36,687 nt of DNA from an uncultured Acidimicrobiales bacterium (GCA_937930695.1 CALHCB010000121.1:1-36687), one strand, 5' to 3'; positions 23,641-32,430 are shown, counted from the stretch's first letter. The notes: a model not told the origin generated them from the letters alone. Program-made: numbers and translations.

Positions 23641-25416
23641 TTGACCGCCCTTGCCTCCAGCCCCCTCCTGTTCGCTTCCAGTTCGGTGACGACGGCGATC
23701 GCGGTCATAGTCGTTGCTGGCATCAGTTGTTTGTGGCTGGCATCGAAGCTGAGGATCCCGTCGATTCTGCTGCTGCTGCCCGCTGGCGTGCTCGCTGGAC
23801 CCGGTCTGGGAATCGTCAACCCCGATGAGCAATTCGGCGAAATTCTGTTTCCCGTGGTTTCGCTCGGCGTCGGAATTCTCCTTTTCGAGGGAGGACTCGG
23901 TCTTCGGCTCGATCGGGTTGGCTCTGTTCGCTCAGTCGTCGGCCGTCTTGTCACGGTCGGCGCCTTCATTGTTTGGATCATCGCCAGTGTCTCCGTCTAC
24001 TTCCTATTGGATGTGCGGAGGGCTATTGCGGCGCTGATCGGCGCGGTACTCGTCGTGTCTGGTCCCACCGTCGTGCAACCTCTTCTTCGCTTGGCGAAAC
24101 CGCGTCAATCGGTGGCCGAGGTTCTGCGGTGGGAGGGAATCGTCATCGACCCCATTGGGGCCACGCTTGGCGTCGTCGTCTTGGACGCCGTGCTCGAAGG
24201 TTCTCAGCCGGGGCGCGCTGCAGTTCGGATTGCCATCACGTTGCTCGCCGGCGGGGCGATCGGCGGCGGGCTGGGCGTAGGACTCGCATTTGCGCTCGGC
24301 CGCCACTGGGTTCCCGATCATCTCCACAACCCGGTGGCGCTCGCAACAGCAATCGGGGCGTTCGCTCTCGCTGATCAAGTGCAGCCCGAGGCCGGACTCA
24401 TGGCCACAACAGCTCTCGGATTGACGCTGGCCAATCAGCAACGAGCACCCTCGAGACACATCCGAGAATTCGAGGAAGAGCTCGGTCTTCTGGTTCTCGG
24501 CGGCCTGTTCCTCTTGTTGGGGGCCAGAGTCGATCTCGAGGAGGTCGCAGACGTCCTGCCTCAGGCCGTGGTGCTCACACTGATTCTCATCTTCATCGCA
24601 CGTCCGTTGGCTGTTGTCGCCTCCACCATCGGGTCATCGTTGACCACGCGAGAACGATCCTTTCTCGCCTTCGTGGCACCGCGTGGCATCGTCGCCGCCG
24701 CCGTTTCCGCCGTGTTTGCGTTGGAGATCGAGGACGCAGGTCTTGATCCCGGCCCGCTCGTCGCCGTTGTGTTCTCCGTGATCGTGTTGACCGTGTTGTT
24801 CTATGGCTTTACGGCGGTGCCTGCAGCTCGATTCCTTCGGGTAGCCCGGCCCCCGCAGCGAGCCGTCGCCATCATCGGTGCAGACCTATGGCACCTTTCG
24901 TTCGCGGAACAACTTCAAGATGCTGGCGTTTCAGTGCTGGTATTTACCGACCGGGCTTTCGAGCGACGCCGTGCCCAAGATCGAGCGCTATTGGTCTTTA
25001 GTGGAGACCTTGATCATGAGAGTGTCGAGGAGGCTGCGGATGCCCTTGGCATCAGCACCGTGCTCGTCCTGACCGATCGGGTGGAACTCGCCACGGCCGT
25101 GGTTTCGACACTGGCTCCGATCGTCGGTCGGGCGAACGTGTTCTCGACGAGTGAGCGAACGGGCATCGAGGGAGCGGGTGTGGCATCCGCCGTTGCGGTC
25201 CGGGCCGCAACTGGATTCACACCGGAGATTGTGGAACGACTCGACGCAGGCGCCCGACCCGAGATGGTCACCGGAGACAATCAACGTGAATCCGATCGAT
25301 TGCTCGCCAGTCTGAGTGGCGCCCCCTTGCCATCGCTGCACCTTGATGGCACCTCGGGTGAGACCAACATCGTCCTGAGAGCAGTGGCCGAAGAAGCCGA
25401 GATGGTCGAGAGCTGA
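23641..25416 (+). CDS. Cation:proton antiporter (CPA family) with nucleotide-binding-like C-terminus
   Basis: Predicted 591 aa from TTG 23641, with TATTCT 8 nt upstream; the start is uncertain. About 12 membrane helices cover residues 1-400 (ILLLLPAGVLAGPGLGIVNP, GVGILLFEGGLGLRLDRVGS, LGLLVLGGLFLLLGARVDLE, FLAFVAPRGIVAAAVSAVFA). Charged residues within helices (ALIGAVLVVSGPTVVQPLLR region) fit the NhaP/CPA1 exchange core. The C-terminal ~150 residues form a Rossmann-like TrkA-N domain (VAIIGADLWHLSFAEQLQDA), but its glycine-rich loop lacks the standard GxGxxG. It exchanges Na+ or K+ for protons across the membrane. It stands alone, between the PEP mutase-family gene and htrA. Confidence 0.92.
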   Translation: MTALASSPLLFASSSVTTAIAVIVVAGISCLWLASKLRIPSILLLLPAGVLAGPGLGIVNPDEQFGEILFPVVSLGVGILLFEGGLGLRLDRVGSVRSVVGRLVTVGAFIVWIIASVSVYFLLDVRRAIAALIGAVLVVSGPTVVQPLLRLAKPRQSVAEVLRWEGIVIDPIGATLGVVVLDAVLEGSQPGRAAVRIAITLLAGGAIGGGLGVGLAFALGRHWVPDHLHNPVALATAIGAFALADQVQPEAGLMATTALGLTLANQQRAPSRHIREFEEELGLLVLGGLFLLLGARVDLEEVADVLPQAVVLTLILIFIARPLAVVASTIGSSLTTRERSFLAFVAPRGIVAAAVSAVFALEIEDAGLDPGPLVAVVFSVIVLTVLFYGFTAVPAARFLRVARPPQRAVAIIGADLWHLSFAEQLQDAGVSVLVFTDRAFERRRAQDRALLVFSGDLDHESVEEAADALGISTVLVLTDRVELATAVVSTLAPIVGRANVFSTSERTGIEGAGVASAVAVRAATGFTPEIVERLDAGARPEMVTGDNQRESDRLLASLSGAPLPSLHLDGTSGETNIVLRAVAEEAEMVES

Positions 25417-25459
25417 CTGACACCGCTCGATCGAAAACCGGGATAAGTCTCGAACTTAC

Positions 25460-25526
25460 GGACGCTTTTCGCGGTCCTACGTACGGTGGGAATCCAATCT
25501 CCGTTGCACAGGCTCATGCGTGAGCC
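25460..25526 (+). terminator. Two short hairpins between antiporter and htrA
   Basis: GGACGC-TTTTC-GC(G)GTCC at 25460-25477, one-base bulge, and GGCTCA-TGCG-TGAGCC at 25511-25526. Either could end the antiporter transcript. No T-run. Confidence 0.35.
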
Positions 25527-25580
25527 CTCAGCTTCTGGGTGATTCCTACCGATACATCCACCCCCGACCAGTGAGCAGTC

Positions 25581-26819
25581 ATGAACGAGACACTCCCCAC
25601 CATCGAGCCCCCAACTCGGCCGCCATCGATTGCCGGCCGCCCCGACGTGGGAACGGCCTTCGCCGCAGTTGATGAGCCAGTGTTGCTTCAGGCTCCTGCC
25701 CCGGTCCCGTCTCCATCATCTCCACGGTCCTCCAACCGGGAAGGCCGTGGCGGCCGCATGGCCAGAGTCGGCGTTGCCTTCGTGGCCGGCGCTGGATTGG
25801 TCGCCGGTGGGTTCGGTGTGGCGCAGCTGTCGACTGATGACGATGCAGCAACGCCACCGGTTATCGAGGTCAGCGCACCCTCCGCCGCATCGGGCCAAGC
25901 CCAGTCCGATGAATTGGGTGCCGCAGAGAGCTCGCCGTTGGTCATACCTCCGGCCGACGGCGAGCTCGATCCCGCAGCGTTCGTGGCTCAGGTTCTTGGC
26001 CCATCGGTCGTACAGATTGAAACCAACATCGGGCTCGGTTCTGGGGTGGTATTCGACGACGGATTGGTCATGACGAACCATCACGTGATCGATGGGGCAA
26101 GCCAGATCCAAATTCGAACCTCAGATGGCCGCACCTTTGAATCAACTCTCGTTGGGTCTGATTCACGCAACGACATCGCAGTGCTGTCGGTGAGCGATGG
26201 TGCCGGCCTGCCAGTCGCTGAACTTTCGAGCGACGCTCCGGTTGTCGGGCAGTTCACGGTTGCGATCGGCAGTCCGTTCCAACTCCAGCAAACGGTGACC
26301 GCAGGGATCGTGTCGGCACTCAATCGCCCCGTGCCGAATCAGGCTGGCGGCTACAACGCCATGCTTCAGACCGACACGGCCATCAACCCCGGGAATTCGG
26401 GCGGCGCCCTTGCTGACCGCTCCGGTCGAGTCATCGGGATCAACACGTCGATCCGCACCGATGGCACGAGCAACAGCAACGTTGGTATCGGCTTTGCCGT
26501 TCCGATCGAAACAGCGCTCAATGTCGCTGAGCGAATACTGGACGGCGAAACGCTCGAACCTGGTGTGCTCGGTGTCTCGGGTGCGACCCAGGATGGTCAG
26601 GTCGGCGTGCTCATCAGCGATGTCACGACCGGTGGAGCAGCCCAAGCCGCTGGCTTACAGAGCGGCGATCGCATCCTGACGGTCAATGGTGCTCCGGTGT
26701 CGTCTTTCGACGAGCTCGCGGGACTCATCCAGAGTCACTTCTCCGGCGAGCTCGTCGAGATAGTGGTAGAACGGCCAGGCGATGAGACACCCGTGACCAT
26801 CGCAGCCACGCTCGACTGA
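25581..26819 (+). CDS. HtrA/DegP-type serine protease with PDZ domain
   Basis: Predicted 412 aa. A Pro-rich cytoplasmic N-terminus of about 55 residues precedes one membrane helix (VGVAFVAGAGLVAGGFGVAQ), so the protease faces outside. The trypsin-like domain carries the triad His168 (MTNHHVID), Asp198 (NDIAVL) and Ser273 (NPGNSGGAL). A PDZ domain follows (about 330-405: VLGVSGATQDGQVGVLISDV, SGDRILTVNGAPVSSFDELA). It resembles PepD/HtrA proteins that clear or sense misfolded envelope proteins. The gene is monocistronic; a PHO-box-like repeat begins 24 nt after its stop. Confidence 0.95.
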   Translation: MNETLPTIEPPTRPPSIAGRPDVGTAFAAVDEPVLLQAPAPVPSPSSPRSSNREGRGGRMARVGVAFVAGAGLVAGGFGVAQLSTDDDAATPPVIEVSAPSAASGQAQSDELGAAESSPLVIPPADGELDPAAFVAQVLGPSVVQIETNIGLGSGVVFDDGLVMTNHHVIDGASQIQIRTSDGRTFESTLVGSDSRNDIAVLSVSDGAGLPVAELSSDAPVVGQFTVAIGSPFQLQQTVTAGIVSALNRPVPNQAGGYNAMLQTDTAINPGNSGGALADRSGRVIGINTSIRTDGTSNSNVGIGFAVPIETALNVAERILDGETLEPGVLGVSGATQDGQVGVLISDVTTGGAAQAAGLQSGDRILTVNGAPVSSFDELAGLIQSHFSGELVEIVVERPGDETPVTIAATLD

Positions 26820-26843
26820 GGACACCTTTTCGACCTCCGGCTG

Positions 26844-26872
26844 GTTCACGACCAGTTCACGGCACGTTTACG
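26844..26872 (+). promoter_or_regulatory. PHO-box-like direct repeats, 11-bp period
   Basis: GTTCACG at 26844, GTTCACG at 26855 and GTTTACG at 26866 are spaced exactly 11 bp. Actinobacterial PhoP sites consist of 11-nt direct repeat units beginning GTTCA. Three units lie 144 bp upstream of the TetR start and 24 nt after htrA. Confidence 0.5.
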
Positions 26873-26882
26873 GCTACGGTCG

Positions 26883-26914
26883 TCGACACCCCGAATTTTG
26901 GGGACAACTGTCGA
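26883..26914. promoter_or_regulatory. Inverted repeat upstream of the TetR gene, possible operator
   Basis: Inner palindrome CCCCGAATTTTGGGG (26889-26903) is flanked by TCGACA (26883-26888) and TGTCGA (26909-26914). TetR proteins often bind palindromes before their own genes; the hairpin could also end htrA transcription. Confidence 0.45.
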
Positions 26915-27015
26915 TTTCTAACACACGAGTAGGCGACGATGTCCTTTGGGCCATAGCCTCCTCTGTGGGATGGCACTTGATGGGCGGCACTCATCAACGT
27001 GGGGAAAACAAACGA

Positions 27016-27693
27016 ATGGCACAAGATGTGCGCCGGGTTCCGAAGCAAGATCGGGCTCGTAAGTCTGTCGACGCGATTCTCCAAGCAACTGCTGAGTTGC
27101 TTGCCGAAGGAGAAAGCGGCGACGTCACAATGTCGGCAATCGGCCAAAGAGCTGGCATCTCGAAGGCAGCGATCTACCGCTACTTTCCAGATCGATCAGC
27201 CGTTGTCTACGAGCTCGCGATTCGCTACCTCGCTGAGCTAGAGGCACACCTCGACACGACGATTCGGTCGATCGACTCTCTGGAGTCGGCGATTGTGGCG
27301 ATCGACGCGGTGATCGATCAGTTCTTTGAGTTGATGCGCGACCGGCCCGCCATGCGCCAAATTTGGATCACGGGGCGAAACGCTCCTGATGTTCAGCGTC
27401 TCATGGCGACGACCGCACACGAGCTGGCTGAGAAGCTCTACCAGGCGATGTCGGAACATCTTGCCGGCACCCAAGAAGTCAACGTTCGCCGCATTGAGCT
27501 GCTCATTCACATGTCGAGAGCAGCCGTCGAGATGGCGTTGTGGAGTGAGGATGATCAAGCAGTGTTGCAAGACTTCAAGCGAAGTGTGCTGCTCACCTCC
27601 AAACTGAGCGACCATGGCGTACGCGATGAGATTGCGGAGACGTTCGGCTTTCCACCATCGGCAGATGATCCAAGCGCTGACGCTTCTGCGTAA
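27016..27693 (+). CDS. TetR family transcriptional regulator
   Basis: Predicted 225 aa from ATG 27016 (MAQDVRRVPKQDRARKSVDA), preceded by GGGGAA; in-frame ATGs at 26965 and 26980 add non-conserved residues. The N-terminal helix-turn-helix is clear: ILQATAELLAEGESGDVTMS, then IGQRAGISKAAIYRYFPDRS. The C-terminal ~160 residues are helical, a ligand pocket of unknown specificity. It likely represses its own gene or neighbours through the palindrome upstream. Downstream is a response-regulator gene on the same strand, 144 bp away. Confidence 0.93.
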   Translation: MAQDVRRVPKQDRARKSVDAILQATAELLAEGESGDVTMSAIGQRAGISKAAIYRYFPDRSAVVYELAIRYLAELEAHLDTTIRSIDSLESAIVAIDAVIDQFFELMRDRPAMRQIWITGRNAPDVQRLMATTAHELAEKLYQAMSEHLAGTQEVNVRRIELLIHMSRAAVEMALWSEDDQAVLQDFKRSVLLTSKLSDHGVRDEIAETFGFPPSADDPSADASA

Positions 27694-27837
27694 CGCCTCG
27701 GGCCCTCTGGGTTGGCCGACCTGCTGTGACGGGATAGGCAACCGTCAAGAATTACTCGCCTGGTTTCTCACGATGGCGCCAGATTTGCAACCGTGAGGGG
27801 GTTCTTAGCAATCCCTGGGTTTTGGTTGGATGGTCAC

Positions 27838-28539
27838 GTGAGCGAAGTCGCACGAACGCATCAGCACCGTGGAACGCATCAGCACCGTGGAACGCATGAG
27901 CACCGTGCGCCGATTTCCCTTGTCGTGATCAACGATGTGCAACTCGTGGTGGAAGGCCTCAGAGCGATGATCGCCCCCCACGAGAGCATTGACATCGTGG
28001 GCAGTTGTATCGGGGAGATCTCTCCGGTTGCTGCACAGGTGGCGCTGGTCGATGCCTTCGGACACCCGAATGCTGGCGTGGATCGGGTCGACGAAGCCGT
28101 GGCGGTTGGGTGTTTTGAGCACGTGGTGCTGTACACCTGGAAGTTGTCTCCGGCGATGGCGGTGGAAGCAATCGACCACGGTGCTTCGGGCGTGCTGTCC
28201 AAATCTGCCTCGGCCACTGAGCTCGTCGATGGACTCCTGCGCATCGCGCAAGGCGAGCGAGTTGTGCATGATTTCCCGGTGCATGTTTGGTCGCCCACGT
28301 GGGTGGAGACGGGTGACGCAAGCCTCACGGCTCGCGAACTCGAACTGCTTGCCCTGGTCGCATCTGGTCTCACGAACTCAGAGATCTCCCAAGCGATGCA
28401 CTTGGCAGAGTCGAGCGTGAAGACGTATCTCAAGCGGGTCTACCGGAAGTTGGGAATCAACTCGCGGGCACAGGCAGTGATGCGTGCTGTCGAGCTCGGC
28501 ATTGCTGGGCCCGGGGCCAGCGAAGTTCGGTCCGTCTGA
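27838..28539 (+). CDS. LuxR-type response regulator with atypical receiver and His-rich N-terminus
   Basis: Predicted 233 aa from GTG 27838 (GGATGG just upstream); GTG 27793 would add 15 residues. A His-rich repeat THQHRG THQHRG THEHRA precedes the receiver domain. The receiver begins ISLVVINDVQLVVEGLRAMI, where Asn-Asp replaces the usual acidic pair. The phospho-acceptor candidate is Asp in VALVDAFG, with Thr in LYTWK and Lys in LSKSAS as the remaining conserved sites. The output helix-turn-helix is a good LuxR/GerE domain (LTARELELLALVASGLTNSE, SSVKTYLKRVYRKLGINSRA). No histidine kinase lies nearby, so it is an orphan regulator. Confidence 0.9.
   Translation: MSEVARTHQHRGTHQHRGTHEHRAPISLVVINDVQLVVEGLRAMIAPHESIDIVGSCIGEISPVAAQVALVDAFGHPNAGVDRVDEAVAVGCFEHVVLYTWKLSPAMAVEAIDHGASGVLSKSASATELVDGLLRIAQGERVVHDFPVHVWSPTWVETGDASLTARELELLALVASGLTNSEISQAMHLAESSVKTYLKRVYRKLGINSRAQAVMRAVELGIAGPGASEVRSV
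27855..27908 (+). repeat. 18-bp tandem repeat, three copies
   Basis: aacgcatcagcaccgtgg occurs at 27855-27872 and 27873-27890. A third copy at 27891-27908 has two differences. It encodes TH(Q/E)HR(G/A) at the N-terminus of the response regulator. Confidence 0.9.
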
Positions 28540-28548
28540 GCGCTGATC

Positions 28549-28554
28549 TACGAT
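28549..28554 (+). promoter_or_regulatory. Candidate -10 hexamer before the membrane-protein gene
   Basis: TACGAT, 7 nt, then GTG 28562. A weak -35 (TTCGGT, 28526-28531) lies 17 bp upstream. Leaderless arrangement. Confidence 0.4.
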
Positions 28555-28561
28555 CGACGGG

Positions 28562-29104
28562 GTGGCACCCGACGTCGAGCGACTTCTGAGGATCCTGGAT
28601 CGCCTTTCACTTGTCGTTCGGGGACTCCGAGGTACGGCGCTCACCTTTGCTGTTGCATCGCTCCTGGGAGCTGTGTTGTTCTGGATTGGGTTGCTGCGAA
28701 TGGGTGCGCCTTGGTGGCTCGGCATCCTGCCGTTCGTCGTCTTTGCGATACCGGCATTCGGGCTGTGGCGCCTTCGTGCTGCCATGGAGCCTGCTCTTGA
28801 TCTGCCGGCGAAAATTCGATCGCTTCCCGTCGACACCGCTGGTTTGGGCGATGACTTTTCCGCAGTCGCTGCATCGTTGGCCGAGGCCAAGGTGGCGCCG
28901 AAGTCGCCACGAGCCTTCGTCGCGTCGATTCGTGCCACGAAAGGTGCGCTCGACGCCCTGAATGAAACCCGCATCGGCTCTGTCGTGGTGGGCGCACTTC
29001 CTCTTCATCCCGCTGGTCTTGCGGCGGGGGGAGTGGCATGTCTGTGGGCTGCCGCTGTCTTCATCGTTGGACTCCTCATGTTTCTGATTGGAGGTCTGTT
29101 CTGA
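28562..29104 (+). CDS. Membrane protein of unknown function
   Basis: Predicted 180 aa, GTG start, no Shine-Dalgarno. A helical hairpin sits near the N-terminus (LTFAVASLLGAVLFWIGLLR and WWLGILPFVVFAIPAFGLWR). A soluble helical middle of about 75 residues follows, and a hydrophobic C-terminus (AGGVACLWAAAVFIVGLLMF). The TGA stop overlaps the ATG of the amidohydrolase (TGATG), so the two are translationally coupled. No family was recognised. Confidence 0.8.
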   Translation: MAPDVERLLRILDRLSLVVRGLRGTALTFAVASLLGAVLFWIGLLRMGAPWWLGILPFVVFAIPAFGLWRLRAAMEPALDLPAKIRSLPVDTAGLGDDFSAVAASLAEAKVAPKSPRAFVASIRATKGALDALNETRIGSVVVGALPLHPAGLAAGGVACLWAAAVFIVGLLMFLIGGLF

Positions 29105-30744
29105 TGCAGGCCGATGTGATTTTCGAAAACGCCATCATTCGCACGGTCGATGCCACGCTCCCTCGGGCATCGGCTGTTGCCGTCGTGGGCGACCGGATTG
29201 CCGCGGTGGGCGATGACCTGTCCGGTATCTCGGCGAAGCGCCGCGTCGACCTCGAGGGGGCGACGATTGTTCCTGGGTTCAACGATGCCCACAATCACAT
29301 GCAGGCGTTCGGGGCGGCGCTGAACGAAGTCGCGCTGCAGCCGACGGTGGTGCGGTCGGTCGAAGAGATCGTGAATGCGATCGGACGTCGGGTTGATGCC
29401 ACCGAGGCAGGCGTGTGGGTCATCGGAACGGGTTATGACGACAACAAGCTCGACGAGCGTCGTCACCCGACGCGTCAAGAACTTGATCGTGTGAGCCCCG
29501 ACAACCCGGTCTTGCTCAACCACACGTCTGGCCACTTCTGTGTGGTGAACACCGCCGCCATGCGTCTGGCTCGCGTTGGCGAAGTTGCTGTTCCCGAGGG
29601 CGGTGTTGTCGCTCTTGGCGAGGACGGAACACCAAACGGGTTGCTTGAAGAACAGGCACAAACGCTCGCCCGATCCCTGCTTCATCCACGTCCGACGGGG
29701 GATCTTGTCGTAAATCTCGGAGCGGCTTCGGACCACTACCTCTCCGAGGGAATCACGAGCTGCCAGGAAGCTGGCGTGGGTGGCATTCTTGGCACGGTCG
29801 AACCCGTTGAGGTCGCGGCCTACCAGGCGGCGAGGCGGGCCGGTCGTCTGCGGGTGCGGGTCACCCTCATGCCCTCAGTTGAGACGCTGCATGCGATCGA
29901 TCACCATCCGAGCGACGATGAGCCTTTTGCCCTCGACCTCGGGGTGCATACGGGCTTTGGTGACGACTGGCTCCGATTCGGACCGACCAAGATTTTCGCC
30001 GATGGTTCGCTCATCGGTCGGACCGCGGCGATGTTCGATGACTTCGAGGGCGATCCGGGGAACAACGGCTACTTCCAAATGGACGAGGAGCGTCTGCATT
30101 CGTTGATTTTTCGGGCCCATCGGGCTGGGTGGCAAGTGGCCACCCATGCGATTGGCGACCGAGCGGTCGCTTCTGTCGTTGATGCCTACGAGCGGGCGAT
30201 GGACGAGATCCCGAGAGACGACTGCCGTCATCGAATCGAGCATTGTGGGATGACTCGGGCTGTCGAAGTGGATCGCATTGCCAAGCTCGGGGTGATCCCA
30301 GTGCCCCAGGGGCGCTTCGTCAACGAGCTTGGCGACGGGATGCTCCGGGCGATTGGAGGACGGACTCCCGATTGCTACCGGCAGAAGTCGTTCCTTGACG
30401 CGGGCATCGTGGTCCCGGGGAGTTCGGACAGGCCTGTCGTCCAGGGGGCTCCGCTCCTCGGAATCCATGATCTTGTCAACCAGCGCACCGGCTCGGGAGT
30501 GGCGTTCAACCCCCACGAGGCGTTGACCGCAGCCGAGGCTCTCGAAGCCTTCACCCTTTCGTCGGCCTATGCCGCCTTTGACGAAGAGCGCAAAGGTTCG
30601 ATCACCGTCGGCAAACTTGCCGATTTCACCGTTCTCGATCGGGACATTGTCTCCATCGATCCAGAAGAGATTTCGGCCACGATTGTTGAAGCAACGGTGG
30701 TCGGTGGGGTCGTCGAATTCGACCGGAGCGGTCGCGCCGCTTGA
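29104..30744 (+). CDS. YtcJ-type metal-dependent amidohydrolase
   Basis: Predicted 546 aa from ATG 29104, which overlaps the upstream stop; a longer frame from 29038 overlaps the membrane gene and is rejected. Amidohydrolase_3 family motifs: VPGFNDAHNHMQAFG with the metal-binding HxH, LLNHTSGHFCVVNTAAMR, FGPTKIFADGSLIGR with a probable metal-bridging Lys, ATHAIGDRAVASVVDAYERA, HRIEHC, and VPGSSDRPV with the catalytic Asp. It hydrolyses amide or imide bonds of an unknown substrate in the cytoplasm. It ends 6 bp before the convergent gpmI stop. Confidence 0.92.
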   Translation: MQADVIFENAIIRTVDATLPRASAVAVVGDRIAAVGDDLSGISAKRRVDLEGATIVPGFNDAHNHMQAFGAALNEVALQPTVVRSVEEIVNAIGRRVDATEAGVWVIGTGYDDNKLDERRHPTRQELDRVSPDNPVLLNHTSGHFCVVNTAAMRLARVGEVAVPEGGVVALGEDGTPNGLLEEQAQTLARSLLHPRPTGDLVVNLGAASDHYLSEGITSCQEAGVGGILGTVEPVEVAAYQAARRAGRLRVRVTLMPSVETLHAIDHHPSDDEPFALDLGVHTGFGDDWLRFGPTKIFADGSLIGRTAAMFDDFEGDPGNNGYFQMDEERLHSLIFRAHRAGWQVATHAIGDRAVASVVDAYERAMDEIPRDDCRHRIEHCGMTRAVEVDRIAKLGVIPVPQGRFVNELGDGMLRAIGGRTPDCYRQKSFLDAGIVVPGSSDRPVVQGAPLLGIHDLVNQRTGSGVAFNPHEALTAAEALEAFTLSSAYAAFDEERKGSITVGKLADFTVLDRDIVSIDPEEISATIVEATVVGGVVEFDRSGRAA

Positions 30745-30750
30745 GCGTCG

Positions 30751-32391
30751 CTAGCCGGTGATGAGACTCGGCTCCCAGTCATTGGGAGCCTGGTACCCCA
30801 AGAGGTTCAGCAACGTTGCGGCCACGTTGGCCAGACCAGGGTTGTCGACGGGGGCGAGTTCGAGTGTTCGACCCTTCTGAGGAGCGTGGATTGCGAAGGG
30901 AACGGGGCTCAGCGTGTGGGAGGTTTTCGGGCTGCGAACGCCGTCGGTCTCGGTGTACATGATGTCGGCGTTGCCGTGGTCGGCGGTGTACACCAGGGTT
31001 CCATCAAGCTCCTCGATGACGGCGATGAGCTCCGCCATGCACTCGTCGATGACGACCATGGCTTCGATCGTGGCATCGAGATCACCTGTGTGGCCGACCA
31101 TGTCTCCGCTCGGGAAGTTCAGTCGTCCGAACTGGTACTGACCAGAGCGCAGAAGCTCGATGGTCCGGTCGGTGATCTCACGCACCTTCATGGCAGGAGT
31201 GGTGTTGAACTCGACGTTGTCTGACGGAATTTCGACGTAGGTCTCGAGTGCCTCATTGAGGTAGCCCGACCGATTTCCGTTCCAGAAGAACGTGACGTGG
31301 CCGAACTTCTGCGTCTCGCTGATTGCAAAACTCGTCACGCCTTCGGCGCACAGGTACTCGCTGATTGTCCGATCGATGGCCGGAGGTTCGACGAGGTAGC
31401 GGGTCGGGACCTTCGCATCGCCGTCGTATTCGAGCATCCCGGTGTAGGTGACCTTTGGATGGGTGCCGCGATCGAAGACTGCAAAGCCGGGGTCCTCGAA
31501 GGCCTGGCTGATCTCGATAGCTCGGTCGCCGCGGAAGTTGAACATCACAACGGCGTCGCCGTCGGCCATTGCGCCGACCGGTTCGCCACTCGGATCGACG
31601 ATGACGAAGGCAGGGAGATACTGGTCGCCCTTGTCCGTCTCGCCATACATCGTTTCAACGGCTTCGGTTGCGGACGCAAAGCCTCTCCCGATGCCAAGCG
31701 CATGGCATGCGTACCCCCGCTCCACCATGTCCCAGTCCGCCCCGTAACGATCCATGGTGATCGTCATTCGACCACCACCGGATGCAATTTGGTAGTCGAG
31801 GCCAGGGTGATGATCGTTGAGCTTGGTCAGCACCTGTTCGGTCTGAGCGATGTAGTTCAACGCCGATCTCGCATCGACGTCGCGACCGTCCAAGAGGATG
31901 TGGACTCGGGCCTTCATGACGCCATCAGCGGCTGCGTTCTCGAGCATTTGGTAGAGATGATCAGTGTGGGAATGAACGTTGCCGTCAGAATGCAGCCCGA
32001 GCAGATGGAGGCAATGGTCTCGGGCTTCGTCCAAGACTCGATTCCAGCCTGCTGACTCGAACATGGCGCCGGTCTCCAACGCAATGTTCACAAGCTTTGC
32101 GCCCTGAGCGAAGATTCGTCCCGCTCCGAGTGCGTTGTGGCCGACCTCTGAGTTTCCCATGTCGTCATCGCTGGGAAGCCCGACAGCCTGACCGTGCGCA
32201 GCGAGCGCGGTGGCAAGACGGGATTCCGTGAGAGCGTCGAGCGTTGGAGTTGAGGCTTCGGTGACCGCGTTGGCAGGCCCCTCTGGAGCGATGCCAACGC
32301 CATCAGCGATGACGAGGAGCAGCGGTCCAGCGGTAGGGGGAGCCGGGTCGAGTGGAGTCAGCGAAAACTCAGCAGATGAAGTATCGGTCAC
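30751..32391 (-). CDS. gpmI: 2,3-bisphosphoglycerate-independent phosphoglycerate mutase
   Basis: Predicted 546 aa from GTG 32389-32391; TTG 32416-32418 is an alternative start nine codons upstream. It interconverts 3- and 2-phosphoglycerate in glycolysis, using two Mn ions and a phosphoserine. Seen here: LLLVIADGVGIAP with a metal Asp, DDDMGNSEVGHNALGAGR with the catalytic Ser, LLGLHSDGNVHSH, HILLDGRDV, MFNFRGDRAIEIS, and LVYTADHGNADIMY with the second metal site. The protein is about 30 residues longer than the E. coli enzyme, mostly in the middle region. It is convergent with the amidohydrolase and downstream of the redoxin-GNAT gene. Confidence 0.96.
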   Translation of the reverse strand: MTDTSSAEFSLTPLDPAPPTAGPLLLVIADGVGIAPEGPANAVTEASTPTLDALTESRLATALAAHGQAVGLPSDDDMGNSEVGHNALGAGRIFAQGAKLVNIALETGAMFESAGWNRVLDEARDHCLHLLGLHSDGNVHSHTDHLYQMLENAAADGVMKARVHILLDGRDVDARSALNYIAQTEQVLTKLNDHHPGLDYQIASGGGRMTITMDRYGADWDMVERGYACHALGIGRGFASATEAVETMYGETDKGDQYLPAFVIVDPSGEPVGAMADGDAVVMFNFRGDRAIEISQAFEDPGFAVFDRGTHPKVTYTGMLEYDGDAKVPTRYLVEPPAIDRTISEYLCAEGVTSFAISETQKFGHVTFFWNGNRSGYLNEALETYVEIPSDNVEFNTTPAMKVREITDRTIELLRSGQYQFGRLNFPSGDMVGHTGDLDATIEAMVVIDECMAELIAVIEELDGTLVYTADHGNADIMYTETDGVRSPKTSHTLSPVPFAIHAPQKGRTLELAPVDNPGLANVAATLLNLLGYQAPNDWEPSLITG

Positions 32392-32398
32392 GGTGCCG

Positions 32399-32404
32399 AT
32401 TGTA
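32399..32404 (-). promoter_or_regulatory. Candidate -10 hexamer of gpmI
   Basis: On the minus strand TACAAT is followed by 7 nt and GTG (32391). It is the best -10 match among the leaderless candidates. It favours the GTG over the upstream TTG start. Confidence 0.45.
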
Positions 32405-32430
32405 CGACGACCATGCAAGTAGGTGGGTTG

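Noticed and set aside
27855..27908. Short repeats as a possible CRISPR array
   Set aside because: Repeats are directly abutting and in coding frame with no spacers; the same applies to 1-43.
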